DNA of 64,000 nt from Sphingomonas hylomeconis (GTDB lineage: Bacteria; Pseudomonadota; Alphaproteobacteria; Sphingomonadales; Sphingomonadaceae), in the NCBI RefSeq assembly GCF_025370105.1, contig NZ_JANQBK010000004.1, positions 422,701 to 486,700 on the forward strand, written 5' to 3'. How positions within the stretch are numbered: position 1 is the stretch's first letter; each line of letters begins with the position of its first letter. The translations under genes and the position numbers were made by a program. The notes under the pieces are model-generated. The model was not told the origin of the DNA and searched no databases. It saw nothing but the letters and a program-made list of their open reading frames with translations. This document shows positions 16,116-25,879 of this stretch, piece after piece.

Positions 16116-17780
16116 TCAATCGATCTTCGGCAGCGTCTCGAACTGGTGATAGGGCGGCGGCGAAGACAGCGTCCATTCCAGCGTCGTGGCGCCTTCGCCC
16201 CACGGATTGTCGCCCGCTTTCTTGCCCGCAATCATCGACCAGATCAGGTTGACGAAGAAGATTGCCATGCCGGCCGCCATGATCATGTAGCCGACGGTTG
16301 CGATGTAGTTCCAGTGCGCCAGCCCGTCGGTATAATCGGGCATGCGGCGCGGCTGACCCTGGAGCCCCAGGAAGTGCATCGGGAAGAACATCACGTTCAC
16401 GCCGATGAAGAACACCCAGAAGTGCAGCTGGCCGAGGAACTCGTTGTACATCTTGCCCGACATTTTCGGGAACCAGTAATAGAAGCCGGCGAACAGCGAG
16501 AACACTGCACCCAGGCTCAGCACGTAGTGGAAATGCGCCACCACGTAATAGGTGTCCTGCATGTAATCGTCGACGCCGCCATTGGCGAGGACCACGCCGG
16601 TCACGCCGCCGACGGTGAACATGAAGATGAAGCCGATCGCCCAGACCATCGGGGTCTTGAAGCTCATCGACCCGCCCCACATCGTTGCGATCCACGAGAA
16701 GATCTTGATGCCGGTCGGCACCGCGATGACCATCGTCGCCGCGGTGAAGTACATCTTGGTGTTCACGCTGAGGCCGGTGGTGAACATGTGGTGCGCCCAC
16801 ACGACGAAGCCGACCACGCCGATCGCGACCATCGCGTACGCCATGCCGAGATAGCCGAACACCGGCTTCTTCGAGAAGGTGGAGATGATCTGGCTGACGA
16901 TGCCGAAGCCCGGCAGGATCATGATGTAGACTTCGGGGTGGCCGAAGAACCAGAACAGATGCTGGTACAGGATCGGATCGCCGCCACCGGCCGGATCGAA
17001 GAAGGTCGTGCCGAAGTTGCGATCGGTGAGCAGCATGGTGATCGCGGCAGCGAGCACCGGCAGCGAGAGCAGCAGCAGGAAGGCGGTGACCAGCACCGAC
17101 CAGACGAACAGCGGCATCTTGTGCAGCGTCATGCCGGGGGCACGCATGTTGAAGATCGTGGTGATGAAGTTGATCGCGCCGAGGATCGACGAAGCGCCGG
17201 CGAGATGCAGCGACAGGATCGCCATGTCGGTCGACGGCCCGGGCTCGCCATAGGTGGAGAGCGGTGCGTAGAGCGTCCAGCCATTGCCGGCGCCGCCGAA
17301 GAACGGCGAGGCGAGCAGCAGCGTGAAGGCCGGCACCAGCAGCCAGAACGAGATGTTGTTCATGCGCGGGAAGGCCATGTCCGGCGCGCCGATCATCAGC
17401 GGCACGAACCAGTTGCCGAACGCGCCGATCATCGCCGGCATGACCATGAAGAACACCATGATCAGGCCGTGCGCCGTCACCAGCACGTTCCACAGGTGGA
17501 GCGATTCATCGAAGCTTGCCGTGCCACCATGGAGCATGTTCGCCCAGGTGCCGAGATACTGGATGCCGGGATGGGCAAGCTCGGCGCGCATCAGGCCGGA
17601 CACCGCGCCACCGATGATCCCCGCGCAGATCGCGAAGATCAGGTAGAGCGTGCCGATGTCCTTGTGGTTGGTCGACATGAACCAGCGCGCGAAGAAGGCC
17701 GGCTTGTGATCGGCGTCATGCGCATGGTCGTCGTGACCATGTGCCTGGAACTGCGAGGGGCTGAGGGCGGTATCGGTCAT
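16116..17780 (-). CDS. ctaD: Cytochrome c oxidase subunit I
   Basis: 554 aa, twelve membrane helices. The catalytic subunit holds heme a and the heme a3-CuB centre that reduces oxygen and pumps protons. Key segments visible are the CuB/cross-link region [17 protein letters not shown], the K-channel side [11 protein letters not shown], and the heme ligand pair in [15 protein letters not shown]. The N-terminus has a His/Asp-rich cytoplasmic stretch before [13 protein letters not shown], the classic start of the core. It starts 3 bases after the ctaC stop. The terminator at 16062-16091 closes the two-gene unit. Confidence 0.97.
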   Translation of the reverse strand: MTDTALSPSQFQAHGHDDHAHDADHKPAFFARWFMSTNHKDIGTLYLIFAICAGIIGGAVSGLMRAELAHPGIQYLGTWANMLHGGTASFDESLHLWNVLVTAHGLIMVFFMVMPAMIGAFGNWFVPLMIGAPDMAFPRMNNISFWLLVPAFTLLLASPFFGGAGNGWTLYAPLSTYGEPGPSTDMAILSLHLAGASSILGAINFITTIFNMRAPGMTLHKMPLFVWSVLVTAFLLLLSLPVLAAAITMLLTDRNFGTTFFDPAGGGDPILYQHLFWFFGHPEVYIMILPGFGIVSQIISTFSKKPVFGYLGMAYAMVAIGVVGFVVWAHHMFTTGLSVNTKMYFTAATMVIAVPTGIKIFSWIATMWGGSMSFKTPMVWAIGFIFMFTVGGVTGVVLANGGVDDYMQDTYYVVAHFHYVLSLGAVFSLFAGFYYWFPKMSGKMYNEFLGQLHFWVFFIGVNVMFFPMHFLGLQGQPRRMPDYTDGLAHWNYIATVGYMIMAAGMAIFFVNLIWSMIAGKKAGDNPWGEGATTLEWTLSSPPPYHQFETLPKID

Positions 17781-17783
17781 GTC

Positions 17784-18899
17784 TTACTGTCCGGTGCCGG
17801 CGCCGGCGGGGTTGCCCGTTGCGCCCTGAGTGGTCTGGGGAGCGGCGGCGGTCGTGTTGTCGACCGGGCCGGTTGTGGTGTCGGCAGGTGCTGCGGCCGG
17901 CGTCGGCGCGAGCGCGGCGGGCGCGGTCGAGGGCTTGGCCCCCTTCACGCTGCCGCCCTTGGCCTGCACCCAGGCGTTGAACTGCGCGAGCGGCACGGCC
18001 TCGACCGCGATCGGCATGTAGCCGTGGCGCGCGCCGCACAATTCGCTGCACTGGCCGAAATATACGCCGGGCTTGTCGATCGTGAAGCTGGTCTCGTTGA
18101 GGCGACCGGGCACCGCATCGAGCTTGATCCAGAACGCCGGGACCGCCCAGCTGTGGATCACGTCCTGCGCGGTGGTGATCAGGCGGATCGGCACGCCGAC
18201 CGGCAGCACGATGCGGTTGTCGACCGCGAGCAGGCGGGGACCGTCGGCGTCGGTGCGCGAGCGTTCGCCGGCGGCGACCTCGCCCTTTTCCTTGAGCATG
18301 TTGGCGGTGATCTCGAACCCGCCATTGTCCGGATATTGATACGACCAGTACCACTGATTGCCGATCGCCTTCAGCGTGATGGCATTGTCCGGCGCCGGCT
18401 TGAACTGCGCCTGCAGCAGGCCGATCGACGGCACTGCGAGCAGCACCAGGATGACGACCGGGGCCAGCGTCCAGACGATTTCGATCGCGGTGTTGTGGCT
18501 GGTCTTGGAGGCGACCGGGTTACGGCGGCGATTGTAGCGGAACATCACCCAGAACAGCAGCGCGAGCACCAGCGCGCAGACCGCGGTGATGACCGGGATC
18601 AGGATATTGTCGTGGAAGCCGTGCGCGCGCTGGCCGTTGCTGGTGACCTGCGGCTGGATGCCGATATTCCCGTTGACCGGCTGGCCGATGCCGGCGGTCG
18701 GCGCCATCGCATAGGCGCCGTCCTGCGCCAGCGCGGGATTGTTGGCGGCAGGCGCGGCAGGCGGCGTCGCGGAGACCGCGGCGGGCGCCGGCGCGGCGAC
18801 GGCCGGGGCGGTGGGTGCCGCTGGCGCCGCAGCATAGCCGGTGCCGGCAATCAGCAAGCCGGCCGCGATGGCGATCGTTTTTAACCCGGTCATGCGCAT
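17784..18899 (-). CDS. ctaC: Cytochrome c oxidase subunit II
   Basis: 371 aa. It receives electrons from cytochrome c at the binuclear CuA site. A signal peptide leads into an unusually long Ala/Pro-rich segment (residues about 23-60), then two membrane helices and the cupredoxin domain. CuA ligands are visible in DVIHSWAVPAFW and GQCSELCGARHGYMP. The aromatic electron-entry patch is IGNQWYWSYQYPD. The C-terminus carries another Ala/Pro/Thr-rich tail of about 50 residues. ATG codons at 18899 and 18893 are both possible. A good promoter lies upstream. Confidence 0.96.
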   Translation of the reverse strand: MRMTGLKTIAIAAGLLIAGTGYAAAPAAPTAPAVAAPAPAAVSATPPAAPAANNPALAQDGAYAMAPTAGIGQPVNGNIGIQPQVTSNGQRAHGFHDNILIPVITAVCALVLALLFWVMFRYNRRRNPVASKTSHNTAIEIVWTLAPVVILVLLAVPSIGLLQAQFKPAPDNAITLKAIGNQWYWSYQYPDNGGFEITANMLKEKGEVAAGERSRTDADGPRLLAVDNRIVLPVGVPIRLITTAQDVIHSWAVPAFWIKLDAVPGRLNETSFTIDKPGVYFGQCSELCGARHGYMPIAVEAVPLAQFNAWVQAKGGSVKGAKPSTAPAALAPTPAAAPADTTTGPVDNTTAAAPQTTQGATGNPAGAGTGQ

Positions 18900-18977
18900 C
18901 GTCGTCGTTACCCCTGGCAGTTGCGCTGTGTTTCGGAATGGTCCAGCGCTTGGCGTAATTCGCCGGTTTGACCGCGG

Positions 18978-19006
18978 CCTATACGCGGCGCCCCTCCATC
19001 CCTCAA
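18978..19006 (-). promoter_or_regulatory. Promoter of ctaC-ctaD
   Basis: On the minus strand TTGAGG (19001-19006) and TATAGG (18978-18983) are separated by exactly 17 bases. This gives a leader of roughly 70 bases before the ctaC ATG. It lies in the 200-base divergent gap shared with pyrE. Confidence 0.55.
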
Positions 19007-19048
19007 GCGCAACCGGGGAGTTTTTTCGGCGCTAAGGCGTGCGGCACG

Positions 19049-19077
19049 TTGCGCTGAGGGCATAGGGCGGCCTATTT
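19049..19077 (+). promoter_or_regulatory. Promoter of pyrE
   Basis: TTGCGC (19049-19054) and CTATTT (19072-19077) are 17 bases apart, and the pyrE ATG is 23 bases after the -10. It is back-to-back with the ctaC promoter. Confidence 0.4.
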
Positions 19078-19100
19078 GGCGCGCTGAAAGGGTTGCCCAT

Positions 19101-19682
19101 ATGACCGAGGACGAGGTTCTGAGCGAATTCCGCGCGGCGGAAGCGTTGCTGGAAGGACATTTCATCCTGTCGTCGGGGCTGCGCAGCGCCCGTTACCTGC
19201 AATGCGCCCGCGTGCTGATGGATCCGGCGCGCGGCGCGCGGCTCGCCGAGGCGCTGGCCGCGCGACTGCCGGCCGCGCTCCGTGCCTCGATCCAGGCGGT
19301 GGTGTCGCCGGCGATGGGCGGGGTGATCGCCGGACACGAAATGGGCCGTGCGCTGGGCGTGGAAGCGATGTTCCTCGAACGGCCCGAGGGCGTGTTCGAA
19401 CTGCGCCGCGGATTCCGGCTCGCCCCCGGCACGCGCGTGTTGATGATGGAAGACGTGGTGACGACCGGGCTCAGTTCGCGCGAGGCGATCGCGGCGATCG
19501 CGCGCGCCGGCGGCGAGACGGTCGCGGCGGGCGCGCTGGTCGATCGGTCCGCGGGCAAGGCCGACCTCGGCGTGCCGTTCTTCCCGCTGATTCGGCTCGA
19601 CGTGCCGACCTACGCGGCGGACGCGCTGCCCCCCGAGCTGCAGGCGATCCCGGCAATCAAGCCCGGTAGCCGGGCGGCATGA
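19101..19682 (+). CDS. pyrE: Orotate phosphoribosyltransferase
   Basis: 193 aa. It converts orotate and PRPP to OMP in pyrimidine synthesis. The PRPP-binding loop is present as [18 protein letters not shown], and the N-terminal substrate loop reads [38 protein letters not shown] carries the catalytic-loop region in this short form. ATG at 19101; its TGA overlaps the pdxJ ATG by 3 bases, so the two are coupled. Confidence 0.95.
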   Translation: MTEDEVLSEFRAAEALLEGHFILSSGLRSARYLQCARVLMDPARGARLAEALAARLPAALRASIQAVVSPAMGGVIAGHEMGRALGVEAMFLERPEGVFELRRGFRLAPGTRVLMMEDVVTTGLSSREAIAAIARAGGETVAAGALVDRSAGKADLGVPFFPLIRLDVPTYAADALPPELQAIPAIKPGSRAA

Positions 19683-20407
19683 CCGCGCACCTGCGGCTCG
19701 GCGTCAACATCGATCACGTCGCCACCGTCCGCAACGCGCGCGGCGCCGGCTATCCCGATCCGGTGCGCGCCGCGCTGGTCGCCGCGGCGGCCGGCGCGGA
19801 CGGGATCACCGCGCATCTGCGCGAGGATCGCCGCCACATCACCGACGACGATATCGCCCGCCTGTCCGAGCAACTGACCGTTCCGCTCAACTTGGAAATG
19901 GCCGCGACCGACGAGATGCTCGGCATCGCGCTGCGCCACCGGCCGCATGCCGCCTGCATCGTGCCGGAAAAACGCGAGGAATTGACCACCGAGGGCGGAC
20001 TGGACGCCGCCGGTCAGCACAACCGGCTGGCGCCGTTGGTGTCGGAATTGCGCAATGCGAACATTCGCGTGTCGCTGTTCATCGAGCCTGACGCGCGACA
20101 GATCGACGCCGCGATCCGGTTGGGCGCGCCGGTCGTCGAGTTGCACACCGGGCGCTATGCCGAACTGGCGGGGGCGGCACAGGCGGAGGAATTGCGCCGG
20201 CTGGCCGACGCCGCGGCGCTGGCGGCGAAGAACGGCATCGAGGTGCATGCCGGGCACGGCCTGACCTATGACAATGTCGCCGCAATCGCGGCGATCCCCC
20301 AGGTCCGCGAGCTCAATATCGGGCATTTCCTGGTCGGCGAGGCGATGTTCGTCGGGCTCGGCGAGGCGGTGCGGCTGATGCGGTCGGCGATGGATCAGGC
20401 GCGGTGA
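19679..20407 (+). CDS. pdxJ: Pyridoxine 5'-phosphate synthase
   Basis: 242 aa TIM barrel. It condenses 3-amino-2-oxopropyl phosphate with 1-deoxyxylulose 5-phosphate to make pyridoxine phosphate. Signatures are [17 protein letters not shown] at the start, [36 protein letters not shown], and the C-terminal [13 protein letters not shown] and [12 protein letters not shown]. It overlaps pyrE and is followed by a 135-base palindromic element before acpS. The pdxJ-acpS-lepB order is widespread in proteobacteria. Confidence 0.96.
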   Translation: MTAHLRLGVNIDHVATVRNARGAGYPDPVRAALVAAAAGADGITAHLREDRRHITDDDIARLSEQLTVPLNLEMAATDEMLGIALRHRPHAACIVPEKREELTTEGGLDAAGQHNRLAPLVSELRNANIRVSLFIEPDARQIDAAIRLGAPVVELHTGRYAELAGAAQAEELRRLADAAALAAKNGIEVHAGHGLTYDNVAAIAAIPQVRELNIGHFLVGEAMFVGLGEAVRLMRSAMDQAR

Positions 20408-20408
20408 G

Positions 20409-20545
20409 AATTCCCTCTCCCCGCGGGAGAGGGAAGGGGCCCATCGCGCTAGCGATGGGAAGGGTGAGGGCGACGTTGCGCGCTTCGTCGCCCTCACCCT
20501 TCCGCAGCTTCGCTGCTCCCTCCCTCTCCCAAGGGGAGAGGGAAA
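20409..20545. repeat. Palindromic element, family 2, between pdxJ and acpS
   Basis: The outer arms TTCCCTCTCCCCGCGGGAGA and CTCCCAAGGGGAGAGGGAAA are inverted, with a second nested pair GGGAAGGGTGAGGGCGACG / CGTCGCCCTCACCCTTCC near the centre. It occupies the whole gap; the acpS ATG follows at once, so the purine-rich right arm (GGGGAGAGGGAAAG) supplies the acpS ribosome-binding site. Confidence 0.85.
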
Positions 20546-20546
20546 G

Positions 20547-20963
20547 ATGATCATCGGGCTCGGTTCCGATCTGTGCAATATCGAGCGTATCCAGGCATCG
20601 CTCGATCGCTTCGGCGAGCGCTTCGAACAGCGCGTGTTCACCGATACAGAGCGCGCGAAGGCCGCGCGGCGCCCGTTCACCAAGGCCGGCACCTTGGCCA
20701 AGCGCTTCGCTGCCAAGGAGGCGTTCAGCAAGGCCGTCGGCACCGGTTTTCGCGCCGGCGTGTTCATGAAGGATATCGGCGTCGTCAACGCCCCTTCCGG
20801 CGCACCGACGTTGCTGTTGACCGGCGGGGCCAAGGCGCGACTTGACGCGTTGATACCGCACGGCCACGGGGCCCGAGTACATTTGACGATGACCGACGAT
20901 CATCCCTGGGCGCAGGCCTTCGTGATCATCGAGGCCATCCCAGCGCAGGATCTCTCGACATGA
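20547..20963 (+). CDS. acpS: Holo-[acyl-carrier-protein] synthase
   Basis: 138 aa. It transfers 4'-phosphopantetheine from CoA to acyl carrier protein. The start [16 protein letters not shown] contains the metal-binding Asp, and the second motif [17 protein letters not shown] includes the Lys-Glu pair typical of Acp[14 protein letters not shown] ending [15 protein letters not shown] is also characteristic. The ribosome-binding purines come from the adjacent palindromic element. Its TGA overlaps the lepB ATG (ATGA). Confidence 0.95.
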   Translation: MIIGLGSDLCNIERIQASLDRFGERFEQRVFTDTERAKAARRPFTKAGTLAKRFAAKEAFSKAVGTGFRAGVFMKDIGVVNAPSGAPTLLLTGGAKARLDALIPHGHGARVHLTMTDDHPWAQAFVIIEAIPAQDLST

Positions 20964-21892
20964 CGGCCGACACCCCGGCGCTTGCCGCCGACCAGCCGGA
21001 AACCGCCGTTCGCCCGGCCAAACGCAAATCGGGTTGGTGGGAAGAGGTGAAGGGCCTGTTCTGGCTGATCATGGCCGTGCTGGGCTTCCACAGCTTCATC
21101 GCCAAGCCGTTCTACATCCCGTCGGAATCGATGCTGCCGGTGCTGATGAAGGGCGATCGGCTGGTGGTGACCAAATATCCCTATGGCTGGTCGTTCATTT
21201 CGCCCACCGTACCCAATCCGGCGGCGATCTTCCGCGGCGTGGTGCTGCGCCAGCCCGAGGAAAGCTGGGGGGTGCAATTGCCATTCACGCAGGGCCGGTT
21301 GTTCGGGCGCATGCCCGAGCGGGGCGATGTGGTGATCGTCACCCCGCCGGGCCGCAACACCGATTACATCAAGCGGCTGATCGGCCTGCCCGGCGACCGG
21401 CTGCAGGTGCGTGGCGGCGTGCTGTATATCAACGGTCAGGCGGTGCGGCGCGGGCCGCTGCACTATAAGGATGTGCCGGTCGATGCGAACGCGACGTGCG
21501 ACGATTATCCCGGCGCGCTGATCCAGGGCGCGAACGGCCAGCCGATCTGCCATCTGCCGCTGATCACCGAGACGCTGCCGAACGGCCGGCGCTACGACAC
21601 GGTCGAGATGGGCTATAGCCAGGGCGACAATTACGGCCCTATCACGATTCCGGCCGGCCATGTCTTCCTGATGGGCGACAACCGCGATCGCAGTTCGGAC
21701 AGCCGCTTCTCACTCGCACCGCCCGAACTGGGCCTGGGCGGCGCAGTGCCCTGGGAATATGTCGGTGGACGGGCCGAATTCATCACTTTTTCGCTCGATG
21801 GCACGACGTCATGGAACCCGCTGACATGGTGGGCGTCCTTGCGCGGGGGGCGCACGGGCAATTCGCTGCACCCCGAGGAAACAGCGAAATGA
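20960..21892 (+). CDS. lepB: Signal peptidase I
   Basis: 310 aa. It removes signal peptides from exported proteins at the periplasmic face of the inner membrane. One membrane helix ([22 protein letters not shown]) precedes the catalytic Ser57 in PSESMLP; the general base Lys138 is in [12 protein letters not shown]. The boxes [12 protein letters not shown] and a VVIVTPPG strand are present. ATG overlaps acpS; its stop overlaps the next gene's ATG. Length is typical for alphaproteobacterial LepB. Confidence 0.96.
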   Translation: MTADTPALAADQPETAVRPAKRKSGWWEEVKGLFWLIMAVLGFHSFIAKPFYIPSESMLPVLMKGDRLVVTKYPYGWSFISPTVPNPAAIFRGVVLRQPEESWGVQLPFTQGRLFGRMPERGDVVIVTPPGRNTDYIKRLIGLPGDRLQVRGGVLYINGQAVRRGPLHYKDVPVDANATCDDYPGALIQGANGQPICHLPLITETLPNGRRYDTVEMGYSQGDNYGPITIPAGHVFLMGDNRDRSSDSRFSLAPPELGLGGAVPWEYVGGRAEFITFSLDGTTSWNPLTWWASLRGGRTGNSLHPEETAK

Positions 21893-22995
21893 GCGACAAT
21901 AGCGGAACCGATCGCGTCGAGGTCGTACAGGGCCCGAGCCCGAACGAGATGCGCGATCCGCTGGTGCGGCACGAATTCAAGAAGGCGAGCGTGTGGATCG
22001 GCATGATCTGCGCCGTCGCGCTGTTCGTGCTGCTGATCCAGCCGCTGCTGATCATCTTCGCCGGGCTGGTGTTTGCCGCGATGCTCGACGGCGGCGTGCG
22101 GCTGCTCGGCCGCGTGCTGAAGATCGGGCGCGGCTGGCGGTTGATGATCGTCGTGCTGAGCGTCGTCGTGTTCCTTGCCGGCACCTTCTACCTGACCGGC
22201 GTTCAGGTCGTCGAACAGGTCACGCAACTGCAGGACACGCTGATCGCGCAGTTCAACCGGGTCACCGCCTGGCTGTCCAGCATGGGCGTGATGCCGGGGC
22301 GGTCGGATCTCAATTCGATCCTGCAACAGGCGCTGGGCTCGGTCGGGCGATTGACCTCCTGGGTCGGCACCGCCGCCGGCGCGCTCACCAGCCTGTTCAT
22401 GATTATGGTGATCGGGCTGTTCCTGGCGATGGACCCGCGCGTCTACGAACGCGGCGTGCAATGGATGATACCGACCGATCATCGTCCCGAATTCGCCATC
22501 ACGCTGCGCCGCATGGGCGAGACGATGCGTCGCCTGCTCGCGGGGCGCCTGCTCGGCATGGCGGCGGAAGGCGTGCTGACCTGGATCGCGCTGGCGATCG
22601 GCGGCGTGCCGATGGCGTTGCTGCTCGGCATCATCACCGGCGTGCTCGCCTTCATCCCCAATATCGGCGCGTTCGTGTCCGGCGTGCTGATGGTCGCAGT
22701 GGGCTTTTCCGGCGGGTACGAGACGGGCATCTGGGCGATCGCGACCTATTTCATCGTGCAGACCTTCGATGGCTATGTGCTGATCCCGATGGTCGCCAAG
22801 CGCACCGTCGATCTGCCGCCGGCGCTGACGCTGGGCGCGCAGATCCTGGCCAGCGCCCTGTTCGGCGTGATGGGGCTGGCGCTGGCCGATCCGATGACGG
22901 CGATGATCAAGGTCGCGCTCGAACGCAGTTCCGAGCGCACCGAGGAAGAGGATGACGACGGCGCCGAAGGCGCGGCGGCGGCGGCGGGGATTTGA
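21889..22995 (+). CDS. AI-2E family transporter (PerM-like permease)
   Basis: 368 aa. It has about seven to eight membrane helices, with early hairpins IGMICAVALFVLLIQPLLIIFAGLVFAAML and a family-typical C-terminal block PMALLLGIITGVLAFIPNIGAFVSG followed by FDGYVLIPMVAKRTVDLPPAL. Members of this family have been linked to AI-2 export or, in other branches, Na+/H+ antiport; the substrate here is unknown. The ATG overlaps the lepB stop. An acidic, Ala-rich tail (EEEDDDGAEGAAAAAG) ends the protein and overlaps the maiA start. Confidence 0.9.
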   Translation: MSDNSGTDRVEVVQGPSPNEMRDPLVRHEFKKASVWIGMICAVALFVLLIQPLLIIFAGLVFAAMLDGGVRLLGRVLKIGRGWRLMIVVLSVVVFLAGTFYLTGVQVVEQVTQLQDTLIAQFNRVTAWLSSMGVMPGRSDLNSILQQALGSVGRLTSWVGTAAGALTSLFMIMVIGLFLAMDPRVYERGVQWMIPTDHRPEFAITLRRMGETMRRLLAGRLLGMAAEGVLTWIALAIGGVPMALLLGIITGVLAFIPNIGAFVSGVLMVAVGFSGGYETGIWAIATYFIVQTFDGYVLIPMVAKRTVDLPPALTLGAQILASALFGVMGLALADPMTAMIKVALERSSERTEEEDDDGAEGAAAAAGI

Positions 22996-23618
22996 TCCGG
23001 CTCTATGATTATTGGCGGTCCTCCGCCGCCTATCGGGTGCGCATCGTGCTGGCGCTGAAGCGCGTCGCCTATGAGCGGGTAGCGGTGAACCTGCTGGCGG
23101 CGGAGCAGGCGGCGCCGGATAATCTCGATCGCAATCCGCAGGGGCTGGTGCCGACGCTCGAAGCGGACGGCGTGATGCTGACGCAAAGTCTGGCGATCAT
23201 CGACTGGCTCGACGCGACCTATCCCGAGCCCCCGATATTGCCGCGCGACGCGATGGCGCGCAGCCAGACGCTGGCGCGGGCCCTGGTGATTGCCGCGGAC
23301 GTCCACCCGATCGGCAATTTGCGCGTCGGCAAGCGGCTCGAAAGCACGTTCGGTGCCGATCAGGCGGCGAAAGAGGATTGGGCGCGGCACTGGATGACGC
23401 TGGGCTTCGATGCGCTCGAGCGGATGGCCGGCGCGGGGCCGTTTCTCGGCGGCGAGGCGCCCGATCTGGCGGACGTGTGCCTCGTGCCGCAACTCTATAA
23501 CGCGCGGCGCTTCGGGCTGGATCTGGCACCCTGGCCCAAGCTCGTCGCGGCGGATGCCGCCTGTGCCGGCCTGGCGGCATTTGCCGACGCGCATCCCGAT
23601 CGCGTCAAGCCGGACTGA
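22992..23618 (+). CDS. maiA: Maleylacetoacetate isomerase (zeta-class GST)
   Basis: 208 aa. The glutathione-dependent enzyme isomerises maleylacetoacetate to fumarylacetoacetate in tyrosine degradation. The zeta-class signature SSAAYRVRI lies at residues 10-18, with QGLVPTL and QSLAIIDWLD in the thioredoxin-like half and a helical C-terminal domain (LADVCLVPQLYNARRF). The only start is TTG at 22992, overlapping the permease stop (TTGA), so translation is probably coupled. The rest of the pathway is not adjacent, although an FAH-family gene lies at the left edge. Confidence 0.88.
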   Translation: MIRLYDYWRSSAAYRVRIVLALKRVAYERVAVNLLAAEQAAPDNLDRNPQGLVPTLEADGVMLTQSLAIIDWLDATYPEPPILPRDAMARSQTLARALVIAADVHPIGNLRVGKRLESTFGADQAAKEDWARHWMTLGFDALERMAGAGPFLGGEAPDLADVCLVPQLYNARRFGLDLAPWPKLVAADAACAGLAAFADAHPDRVKPD

Positions 23619-23628
23619 GCGACGGCGG

Positions 23629-24711
23629 CTATGCTGGCGCCGCGATGAGCCGATCGAACAGCGCGAGATAGTCGCGCGCCGCATCGGTGCCGGGCTGCGG
23701 CACCGGCGCTGGCCGCACGCGCGTCCCGCCCAGCCAATCGTCGAGCGCGGCGACCAGCGCCGCCTCATCGCCCGGTGCCACGACCGTGCCAAGCGCCGGC
23801 GCGGCGACGATCTCGCGCACCGCCACGCTCGAGTCGGTGGCGATCACCGGCGTGCCGAGCGACAGCGCCTCGCGCAGTACGCCGGGGACGCCTTCGTAAT
23901 CCGATACCAGCGCCAGCACCGCCGCGCGCGCGATCACCGGTAGCGGGTCCGTGCTGTGCCCGGGGAGAAGAACGCGGGCACCGAGCCCCAGCGCAGCGAC
24001 CTGTGCTTCCAGCGCGGCCCGCGCGTCCCCGTCGCCGAGGATCACCAGCGTCACGGTGCGATCGGCCAGCCGCGGCAGCGCGGCGATGAGCCGGTCCCAG
24101 CGTTTCTGCGCCACCAGCCGGCCGACGCCGAGCACGAAGCGCCCGGCCGGCAGCGGCGGCAGTGGCGCATCGTGGATCGTCACCGCCGGCGGATTGGCGA
24201 TCACCGCGATCCGCCCCCGCGGCAGGCGCATCGCGCGCGCCGCCTCGTCGGCCATTGCCGGGCTCATCGCCACGACCTGCGCGAGGAAGCGACGGTGCAG
24301 CCGCAGCCAGGCGCGATAGCCTTGTGCGATCGGCCACGGCTGATCCGTACGGGCCAGCGCGTTGGAGACCTTGGCGATGATCGGCGGGCAGCCGCGGCCC
24401 AGCCGCAGCCGGAGCCACGCCGCGGCGCCGGTATAATGATTGCCGGGGCAGAAGATAACGTCCGGCGCGTGCGCCCGGACCAGCGCGGGCAGCGCCGCGG
24501 TGAGCGCGCGCATGCCGTGCGTGCCGAGCGCGATGATCGTCAGCCCGGGGGGCGCTTCGCCGGCGAGCGGGCCGGTGGCGTCGCCGATCACCAGAGTCAC
24601 GCGCCGCCCGGCGGCGATCCAGCCGCGCGCGAGACGCAGCTGCGCGCGCTCGACGCCGCCGCCGCGCCACGATTCGGCATAGGTCAGGATATGCGCGGTG
24701 CCGGCGGTCAC
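23629..24711 (-). CDS. Glycosyltransferase, GT-B fold (GT4-like)
   Basis: 360 aa. The N-terminal half starts AHILTYAESWRGGGVERAQLRL, a typical acceptor-domain opening. The C-terminal half has FVLGVGRLVAQKRWDRLIAAL and the donor-binding block VSDYEGVPGVLREALSLGTPVIATDSS, with the E...E motif reduced to EGVPGVLREAL. The only reasonable start is GTG at 24711. It probably adds a sugar to a surface glycan. It converges on maiA, 10 bases away, and diverges from a membrane protein gene by about 214 bases. Confidence 0.87.
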   Translation of the reverse strand: MTAGTAHILTYAESWRGGGVERAQLRLARGWIAAGRRVTLVIGDATGPLAGEAPPGLTIIALGTHGMRALTAALPALVRAHAPDVIFCPGNHYTGAAAWLRLRLGRGCPPIIAKVSNALARTDQPWPIAQGYRAWLRLHRRFLAQVVAMSPAMADEAARAMRLPRGRIAVIANPPAVTIHDAPLPPLPAGRFVLGVGRLVAQKRWDRLIAALPRLADRTVTLVILGDGDARAALEAQVAALGLGARVLLPGHSTDPLPVIARAAVLALVSDYEGVPGVLREALSLGTPVIATDSSVAVREIVAAPALGTVVAPGDEAALVAALDDWLGGTRVRPAPVPQPGTDAARDYLALFDRLIAAPA

Positions 24712-24925
24712 GCATCAGCCCTAGCGCGGCGCAGCACCAAGGGAAGCCCCGCCGTTCGGCGCGCTCGGCCTGTCGCATCGCGATTGGATTGTCATTCGGC
24801 AGACACAATTGCTACCCATGGCGTGGCGACACGCGACCGCCGCAGCGAATTTTCGAGGCGGAACAGGGATTTCACAGGCGCGGGCGCGGCAACGCACCGG
24901 CATCAACAGCGGATGATTGTTCCCA

Positions 24926-25879
24926 GTGGAAATATCTCAGCCCGGCGGCGTGACGCGCACGATCACCGAAGCGCCCTTTGCCCGCGCGCCCGACCTGGCC
25001 GGGCTCGAGCCGCTCAAGACGATCAAGAACCGCTGGCCGATGATCATCGGCGGCCTGCTCACCGCGGCGATGGTCGTCGGGCTCGGGCGCGAACTGCTTG
25101 GCTCGGGACTGGCCGGGCTGCACCGCGCGGTGCCGGGCAGCGCGTGGTTCTACGTCGCGTTCACGCTGCTCTATTTTTCTCCGCCGACCGGCGACTGGAT
25201 CATCTTCCGCCGGCTGTGGGGCATTCCCGTGCTCGGCGGGATGGTCGCGCTGCTGAAGAAGCGGATCGCCAACGAAGTGGTGGTCGGGTATTCCGGCGAA
25301 GCCTATTTCTACGCCTGGGCACGCGCGCGCGCGCATATGGTCGCGGCCCCGTTCGGCGCGGTGAAGGATGTCAGCATCCTCTCGGCGATCGCCGGCAACG
25401 CGATCACCCTGGCGATGATCCTGGTGGCGCTGCCGCTCGGCTACGAGCTGTTCCGTGCCTCGGGCTATCTGCCGGAGATCGCCGGTTCGGTGCTCGTCGT
25501 GCTGGCGACCTCGCTGCCTTTCCTGATCTTCTCGCGCCGGGTTTTCTCGCTGCCGCGCCGCACCCTGTGGTGGGTGTTCATGGTGCATTGCCTGCGGTTG
25601 ATCGCCGGATCGACGCTGATCGCGATCGCCTGGCATTTCGCGCTGCCGAGCGTGCCGGTCGGCATGTGGCTGTTCCTCGCAGCGGCGCGGCTGCTCGTCT
25701 CGCGGCTGCCGCTCGTGCCCAACAAGGATCTGCTGTTCGCCAATTTCGCCATCCTGGTGATCGGGCAGGACCAGGCCTTGTCCGAGCTGATCGCCTTCAC
25801 CGCGGCGCTGATGCTGCTGTACCACGTCGCGCTGATCGCGCTGTTCGGGCTGCACGGCATGATCCGGAAGGCATCGTGA
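24926..25879 (+). CDS. Unknown polytopic membrane protein in a glycosyltransferase cluster
   Basis: About 317 aa with roughly eight hydrophobic segments; I do not recognise the family. After a soluble N-terminal 40 residues ending in LEPLKTIKNRWP, helices include MIIGGLLTAAMVVGLG, AWFYVAFTLLYFSPPTGDWIIF, and several in the C-terminal half. A conserved-looking cytosolic loop reads KKRIANEVVVGYSGEAYFYAWARARAHMV. The start is uncertain: GTG at 24926, or TTG at 24917. Its TGA overlaps the GTG of the DUF2141 gene, so the two are coupled. The context suggests envelope glycan synthesis or export. Confidence 0.75.
   Translation: MEISQPGGVTRTITEAPFARAPDLAGLEPLKTIKNRWPMIIGGLLTAAMVVGLGRELLGSGLAGLHRAVPGSAWFYVAFTLLYFSPPTGDWIIFRRLWGIPVLGGMVALLKKRIANEVVVGYSGEAYFYAWARARAHMVAAPFGAVKDVSILSAIAGNAITLAMILVALPLGYELFRASGYLPEIAGSVLVVLATSLPFLIFSRRVFSLPRRTLWWVFMVHCLRLIAGSTLIAIAWHFALPSVPVGMWLFLAAARLLVSRLPLVPNKDLLFANFAILVIGQDQALSELIAFTAALMLLYHVALIALFGLHGMIRKAS

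Noticed and set aside
14829..18884. 1351-codon open frame opposite the amidohydrolase, ctaD and ctaC genes
   Set aside because: It is the antisense of well-recognised genes; the predicted protein is His/Arg/Asp-rich with no domain, as expected for a shadow frame in GC-rich DNA.
2..23618. FAH-family gene and maiA as one tyrosine-degradation operon
   Set aside because: They are separated by 22 kb and many unrelated operons; shared pathway is possible, shared operon is not.
23956..25875. Long upstream part of the open frame that ends in the DUF2141 gene
   Set aside because: It runs antisense to the glycosyltransferase and out of frame through the membrane protein gene; only the part from 25876 has a signal peptide and the DUF2141 pattern.
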